A stretch of DNA of 64,000 nt from CAYOXX01 sp964408025 (lineage in GTDB: Bacteria > Acidobacteriota > DATKUA01), in assembly GCA_964408025.1 (NCBI GenBank), contig CAYOXX010000001.1:1-64000 (forward strand), in the 5' to 3' direction. A program made the position numbers and the translations under genes. Position 1 is the first letter of the stretch. The number at the start of each line of letters is the position of its first letter. Positions 60,225 to 64,000 of the stretch are shown in pieces. The notes below the pieces were generated by a model. That model searched no databases. It saw only the letters and a list, made by a program, of their open reading frames with translations, and was not told the DNA's origin.

Positions 60225-60722
60225 TCAGTTCAAGGGCGGCCGGCCCTGGGTAGCTCGCTTACTCGTATCGCTTATTAGGTCGAAACGTTTCTCTTTTTCT
60301 TCCGTCGCCGGCCTTTCCACCGCGGCGCTCTTCTGGGTCATGTCGATGTTGCCGCGGAAGTGGGCACCTTCGTTGATCATCAGTTTGGGCGAGTGTATGT
60401 TGCCCTCTATCGAGCCTGTCGGCTCGATGGCGACGCGATCCGTCGCCACTACGTCTCCTATTATCTTGCCGTGAACGTTGAGTGTGGTGGCCGTCACGTC
60501 GGCTTGCACTTGCCCGTTCTTGCCGACCGTGACGGTATTCTTTACGGTGATGCTTCCTTCAATCTGCCCGTCGATGACAAGATGGTCGTTTGAAGAGATC
60601 TTTCCGCGGATTACGGTCCCGTTGCTCAGTACGGTGCGTTGCTTCGATGGCTGCGTCTCGGCTTCCAGCGGCTGCAGCCTGCCCGAGCCTGAGTGTTCCT
60701 TAGGCTTCCCAAATATGCTCAC
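60225..60722 (-). CDS. Bactofilin
   Basis: The product of about 165 residues has a disordered N-terminus and a central right-handed beta-helix of the bactofilin (DUF583) type: TVIRGKISSNDHLVIDGQIEGSITVKNTVTVGKNGQVQADVTATTLNVHGKIIGDVVATDRVAIEPTGSIEGNIHSPKLMINEGAHFRG. It polymerises into cytoskeletal filaments without nucleotide. I chose GTG 60722 because GGGGAG is six bases upstream; an ATG at 60728 is immediately next to that site. It is 48 bases downstream of the tRNA-Gly. Confidence 0.9.
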   Translation of the reverse strand: MSIFGKPKEHSGSGRLQPLEAETQPSKQRTVLSNGTVIRGKISSNDHLVIDGQIEGSITVKNTVTVGKNGQVQADVTATTLNVHGKIIGDVVATDRVAIEPTGSIEGNIHSPKLMINEGAHFRGNIDMTQKSAAVERPATEEKEKRFDLISDTSKRATQGRPPLN

Positions 60723-60770
60723 AACCATCTCCCCGAGTAGGATTTCCTTTAAATTCGTCCGAGAAGCAAT

Positions 60771-60846
60771 TGGAGCGGGCAACGGGGCTCGAACCCGCGA
60801 CCTCAAGCTTGGGAAGCTCGCGCTCTACCAGCTGAGCTATGCCCGC
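60771..60846 (-). tRNA. tRNA-Gly (anticodon CCC)
   Basis: The 76-base minus-strand sequence folds as a full cloverleaf: acceptor GCGGGCA/TGCCCGC, anticodon arm CGAGC-TTCCCAA-GCTTG with CCC at 60813-60811, T arm GCGGG-TTCGAGC-CCCGT, discriminator T73 and an encoded CCA. CCC reads GGG, and U73 is the glycine discriminator. It lies just upstream of the bactofilin gene and may share its transcript. Confidence 0.95.
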
Positions 60847-60950
60847 CGGACAACACGAAAAGCGTACACGCACTCGCCGGTGGTGTCAAGCTGCTCTGCC
60901 GCTTCGGCGCCGCTGCTGTTGCCCAACCCGCTTCTCCTGTCGTCGGGTTG

Positions 60951-61394
60951 CTACCTCCGCGCAAAATAGTCGTCGAGGATGCGGGCGTGGTCGAAGGCGA
61001 GCTTGTCGGGCAGTTCTACCCGGCTGAAAAGGCCGATGCGTGCGGCGTCGTCGCCGGCCCTGGGTTCGCCTTGGGCCGTAGCCGTGAAGACCGTCGAGAT
61101 CGTGTGCTGCCGCGGATCCCTGTCGGGATCTGAGTACACACCCAGGAGTCCGGTGAGCTCGACGTGGAGAGATGTCTCTTCCAGCGCTTCCCGCACGGCG
61201 GCCGCCTCCGCGGACTCGCCGTAGTCGATGAAACCGCCCGGCAGTGCCCATCCCGGCGGAGGATTGCGGCGCTCGATGAGCACGATCTTGCGCCCCGCCT
61301 TTCCGGGAGCTTCTATCTCGATTACGACGTCCACGGTCGGCACGGGATTGCGATAGCGGTCTATTTCCGCTCCGCAACGTGGGCACTTAGGCAT
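60951..61394 (-). CDS. Nudix hydrolase
   Basis: The 147-residue protein has an N-terminal CPRC knuckle and a Nudix box at 54-76 (G-x5-E-x7-REALEE), with serine 75 where glycine is usual. The substrate cannot be told; the PPGWALPGGFIDYGES context resembles NUDT/ADP-ribose pyrophosphatase-like enzymes. It follows the epimerase gene by 39 bases on the same strand. Confidence 0.9.
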   Translation of the reverse strand: MPKCPRCGAEIDRYRNPVPTVDVVIEIEAPGKAGRKIVLIERRNPPPGWALPGGFIDYGESAEAAAVREALEETSLHVELTGLLGVYSDPDRDPRQHTISTVFTATAQGEPRAGDDAARIGLFSRVELPDKLAFDHARILDDYFARR

Positions 61395-61433
61395 GCTGTT
61401 CTCCGCCCCTCCCCCCCGGCGGAAGGATGATGG

Positions 61434-61850
61434 TTAAGTCCCACCCTCCGGTTGGCACAGCTCTATCAGCACGCCGCCGGTTGACGCGGGGTGCAGGAAG
61501 GCGATGAGGGAGCCGTGCGCTCCGGCCACGGGCTCGCGGTTTATGAGGCGGATTCCGCTTTCGCTGCAGCGCTTGAGCGCAATTTCGATATCGCCAACGC
61601 GAAACGCGATGTGGTGGAATCCCTCGCCCCGCTTGCGGATGTGCTCCGCGATAGGTCCGTCCTGGGTGGTGGATTCCAGCAGCTCGACCGCGGTCTCCCC
61701 TACCCTGAACAGCGCGATGCGGGCTTTCTGGCCGGGAACTTCTTCGGTGCCCAGGTGATCCAAACCGAGGACGTCGCGGTAGAGCGGCATCGCATCGTCG
61801 ATGCTGGCGACGGCGATGCCGACGTGATCTAAACCTGTAATTTGCGGCAT
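61434..61850 (-). CDS. mce: Methylmalonyl-CoA epimerase
   Basis: The 138-residue protein is a vicinal-oxygen-chelate enzyme with two beta-alpha-beta modules and metal ligands in GLDHVGIAV, HHIAFRV and LIELCQPE, closest to methylmalonyl-CoA epimerase. It interconverts the (R) and (S) forms in propionate metabolism. A TTG nine bases upstream of the ATG is an alternative. No mutase gene is in view. It follows rex by 15 bases. Confidence 0.88.
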   Translation of the reverse strand: MPQITGLDHVGIAVASIDDAMPLYRDVLGLDHLGTEEVPGQKARIALFRVGETAVELLESTTQDGPIAEHIRKRGEGFHHIAFRVGDIEIALKRCSESGIRLINREPVAGAHGSLIAFLHPASTGGVLIELCQPEGGT

Positions 61851-61865
61851 GGAGACCAAGACCGG

Positions 61866-62513
61866 TCAGCGGGGCGGCAGCGTCTTCAGCCTGTGCTTCA
61901 GGATGGCCAGGCCAAACGCCAGATTCTCGTTCTTGATAATCACGCTCTCGGGCACCTCCAGGTTGATGGGAGCGAAGTTCCAGATGGCTTTGATGCCACT
62001 CCTGACCATGACATCGGTAACTTCCTGGGCGCCGGGTGCCGGCAGGGTGAGTATCCCGACAGGGATGCTCTGTTCCTTGATGTACTGGCCGACGGTATTG
62101 ACGTCCTGGATGACCCGCCCCTGGATGTGGGTACCAATTTTGGCCGGGTCGGCGTCGAATACCGCCTTGATGCGAAGCCCGTAGTTGGCGAATCCGCCGT
62201 ACTGTACAATCGCCGTCCCGAGGTGGCCGACACCTACCAGTACCGCGTCCTCGACACTGCGGAGGCCGAGGAAATCCTCGATCGTATCCATCAGCTGCGA
62301 GATCTCGTAACCGACCTTGGGCTTGCCGGTGTGGCCTATCGAAGTCAGGTCCTTGCGCACCTGTGTAGCTTCGACGTAAGTCTGCAACGAGAGCTTGAGC
62401 GAGGAGACGTGGCGGACGCCCTGCTTGCGCAGGTAGGATATATACTGGTAATAACGTGGAAGACGCTGGATAGTCTGGACCGAAACCTTCCTTTTTCCAC
62501 CACCTCGCTTCAT
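61866..62513 (-). CDS. rex: Redox-sensing transcriptional repressor Rex
   Basis: From ATG 62513 (AAGGGGG five bases upstream) the 215-residue protein has a winged helix (RLPRYYQYISYLRKQGVRHVSS; VEATQVRKDLTSIGHTGKPKVGY) and a Rossmann domain (AVLVGVGHLGTAI, AVFDADPAKIG). Rex binds DNA when NAD+ is high and releases when NADH rises. It heads a rex-mce-Nudix unit. Its promoter carries a 12-base palindrome, a candidate autoregulatory site. Confidence 0.95.
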   Translation of the reverse strand: MKRGGGKRKVSVQTIQRLPRYYQYISYLRKQGVRHVSSLKLSLQTYVEATQVRKDLTSIGHTGKPKVGYEISQLMDTIEDFLGLRSVEDAVLVGVGHLGTAIVQYGGFANYGLRIKAVFDADPAKIGTHIQGRVIQDVNTVGQYIKEQSIPVGILTLPAPGAQEVTDVMVRSGIKAIWNFAPINLEVPESVIIKNENLAFGLAILKHRLKTLPPR

Positions 62514-62586
62514 AAGGACCCCCTTGGCCGCCAAGCACTAGCCTAGCTTAAGGTGTTATATTCGCTACTGAAGTCGCAATTCAAGA

Positions 62587-62614
62587 GTATAAACGTTTAT
62601 GAACGGATGTCAAG
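62587..62614 (-). promoter_or_regulatory. rex promoter with embedded palindrome
   Basis: TTGACA (62614-62609), a 16-base spacer and TATACT (62592-62587) on the minus strand predict initiation near 62580. The perfect palindrome ATAAACGTTTAT (62590-62601) overlaps the -10 box and spacer, where a bound repressor would block polymerase. It does not match the usual Rex operator (TTGTGAA-type arms). Confidence 0.6.
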
Positions 62615-62729
62615 AAAGATTTTGCTGGCTATATTTCCGGCTGCAGGGAGCAGTCGGCGGGCTTGAGAATTGCTGTTCGGTAGTTCGCCATCCGAAGCTA
62701 CGGATACATCTGCTCGCGCGTCGGCTGAT

Positions 62730-63962
62730 CTAGATGATGCCCAGTGCCTGCAACAGGTAGCGGCCGCTGAGGGCTACCACGACGAGCAGAACGGCCATCG
62801 CCACTACATTCATCGGCATAGAATTAGCCATGTTGCCGAGTCGCCTCCTGTTGTTCAGTGCGACGATGAGGAATACAGCCGCTACCGGGAGTATCACCGC
62901 GTTCAGAGCTTGGGCGGCGACTATCAGGAGTACGGGATTGGCACTTAGCAGGGCGAAGGCCATCCCTACCGCCATGACCGCGATCCAGGTCGTCCTGAAG
63001 CGCTTGCTGCGCGAATCCTGAGGCCAGCCGGCCGCTCCGGACACGGTGTAAGCTGCGGCCAGCGGCGCCGTAATGGACGAGGTCATCCCCGCTGCCCAGA
63101 GGCCGACTCCGAAAACCGCCGCGCCGGCGTCGCCCAGCATGATCCTCAGCGGTTCAGCCACCGAGTCGATCCCGCTGATCCCCTCTCCCTTCATCGCCCC
63201 GGCTGCCGTGATCATTATTCCCGCCGAGACGGCTATGCCGATGCCCACGGCGAACAGAACATCCAGCCGCGCAGTGCGCAGCGCCCCGCGTCCGGTGCCC
63301 CACTTTTCCCCCACTATCCTCGAGTGCAGAAAGAGGTTGTAGGGAACGACGGTCGTTCCGATCAGCGCCAGCACTGTCAGCAGCCCAGCCTCTGGAATGA
63401 CGGGTGTGAGCAGCCCCGATGCCAGTTGCGGCACTCGCGGCGCGAAGACTACCGCGGTGACGACAAAGCACATGCTCATAACCGCCACCAGTGCGATCAG
63501 AACGCGCTCGATGGCCTTGTAGCGGCCGGTCCAGAGCAGCACCGCTCCTACGGCGCACTGCAGCAGCGCCCAAGCGCGCAGGTCGCCGCCCATGAGAGCC
63601 GAGAGGCCGGCGGCCCCTCCGACGAGGTTGCCGGCTTGGTAGGCGGCGCAGCCGATCAGTATCGCGCCCGCCACCAGGAAACCGGCTGCGGCACGCAGCC
63701 ATCTGTTGCCCGAAGATTCACGCAGCATCTGCGCTAGGTCCTTGCCGGTCGACAATCCGAGGCGCATCGACATCTCCTGCAGAACCAGCACCGTGATCCC
63801 GGCGAAAAGCAGCGTCCACAGCAGCGCCGGACCGAACGCCGCTCCGGCGGCCGTGCAGGTGATCACGGTGCCCGGTCCGATAAAGGCGGCGGTGATCACC
63901 AAGCCTGGACCGAAACGTCCGGCGCGGGAGCTGTCCTTACCAGCGGTTTCTTCGCTAGCCAT
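62730..63962 (-). CDS. Nramp-related transporter with altered metal-site motifs
   Basis: The 410-residue protein has about 11 spans in the Nramp/SLC11 layout. The first unwound helix reads AFIGPGTVITCTAAGAAFG and the sixth TTVVPYNLFLHSRIVGEKW. Classical Mn/Fe Nramps have DPGN and (A)MPHN there, so the metal-binding aspartate, asparagine and methionine are all changed, while the flanking fold is kept. It belongs to a divergent Nramp-related clade whose substrate I cannot name. No promoter was recognised in the 38 bases upstream of it inside the window. Confidence 0.85.
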   Translation of the reverse strand: MASEETAGKDSSRAGRFGPGLVITAAFIGPGTVITCTAAGAAFGPALLWTLLFAGITVLVLQEMSMRLGLSTGKDLAQMLRESSGNRWLRAAAGFLVAGAILIGCAAYQAGNLVGGAAGLSALMGGDLRAWALLQCAVGAVLLWTGRYKAIERVLIALVAVMSMCFVVTAVVFAPRVPQLASGLLTPVIPEAGLLTVLALIGTTVVPYNLFLHSRIVGEKWGTGRGALRTARLDVLFAVGIGIAVSAGIMITAAGAMKGEGISGIDSVAEPLRIMLGDAGAAVFGVGLWAAGMTSSITAPLAAAYTVSGAAGWPQDSRSKRFRTTWIAVMAVGMAFALLSANPVLLIVAAQALNAVILPVAAVFLIVALNNRRRLGNMANSMPMNVVAMAVLLVVVALSGRYLLQALGII

Positions 63963-64000
63963 AGTAGCCGGCCTCGTTCATCCATCTTACCGACAGAAGC

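Overview
The window is a dense, GC-rich stretch of chromosome from a Gram-negative (diderm) bacterium. The evidence for a diderm is an LptF/LptG lipopolysaccharide exporter, a PilQ outer-membrane secretin, several lipoproteins, SecDF/YajC and an Nramp-type transporter. Gene content (DHH-CBS-poly(A) polymerase fusion, PilMNOPQ, bactofilin, Rex, roadblock protein, many TTG/GTG starts) fits a deltaproteobacterium-like or uncultivated candidate-phylum lineage. I cannot place it further from sequence alone. No phage, insertion sequence, CRISPR array or rRNA was seen; one tRNA-Gly(CCC) is present.

Layout. 1-9.9 kb (minus): one long operon, rimO-pgpA-cinA-plsY-gpsA-TPR lipoprotein-ftsY-ribD, then ribE-ribBA after a 310-base gap whose transcript can be hand-folded into competing stems. 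10-13.8 kb (minus): a secreted DUF3352-like protein, asnS and a cold-shock gene with a long leader. 14.1-19.7 kb (plus): rplU-rpmA-obg-rsfS, then an ECF sigma factor, its probable membrane anti-sigma partner and a secreted HEAT-repeat protein. 19.8-24.4 kb (minus): tgt-yajC-secD-secF. 24.5-35.1 kb (plus): a small MerR-type HTH gene and pilMNOPQ, two lipoproteins, then an acidic TPR protein and a roadblock/LC7 protein. 35.2-41.9 kb: a lone hutU, a cysteine-less Asd-like protein, DUF465, a tRNA nucleotidyltransferase fusion and a LysM/M23 peptidase. 42-50.4 kb (plus): nif3-like-recN, an orphan histidine kinase, miaB, a DUF151 nuclease and parAB. 50.5-53.9 kb: rpsT (minus), murJ-dtd-xerD (plus). 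53.9-64 kb (minus): a fused lptF-lptG gene, a YfgM-like TPR protein, a SpoIIE phosphatase, a membrane protein, bactofilin, tRNA-Gly, Nudix, methylmalonyl-CoA epimerase, rex and an Nramp-related transporter.

Most genes are housekeeping: riboflavin and phospholipid synthesis, protein targeting (FtsY, SecDF, YajC), RNA modification (RimO, MiaB, Tgt) and chromosome segregation (ParAB, XerD). The least ordinary parts are the type IV pilus block with a TPR plus roadblock pair next to it, the sigma/anti-sigma/HEAT unit, the phosphatase/bactofilin neighbourhood, and several structured non-coding leaders. Promoter, hairpin and palindrome calls were made by eye, without a folding program or database search.
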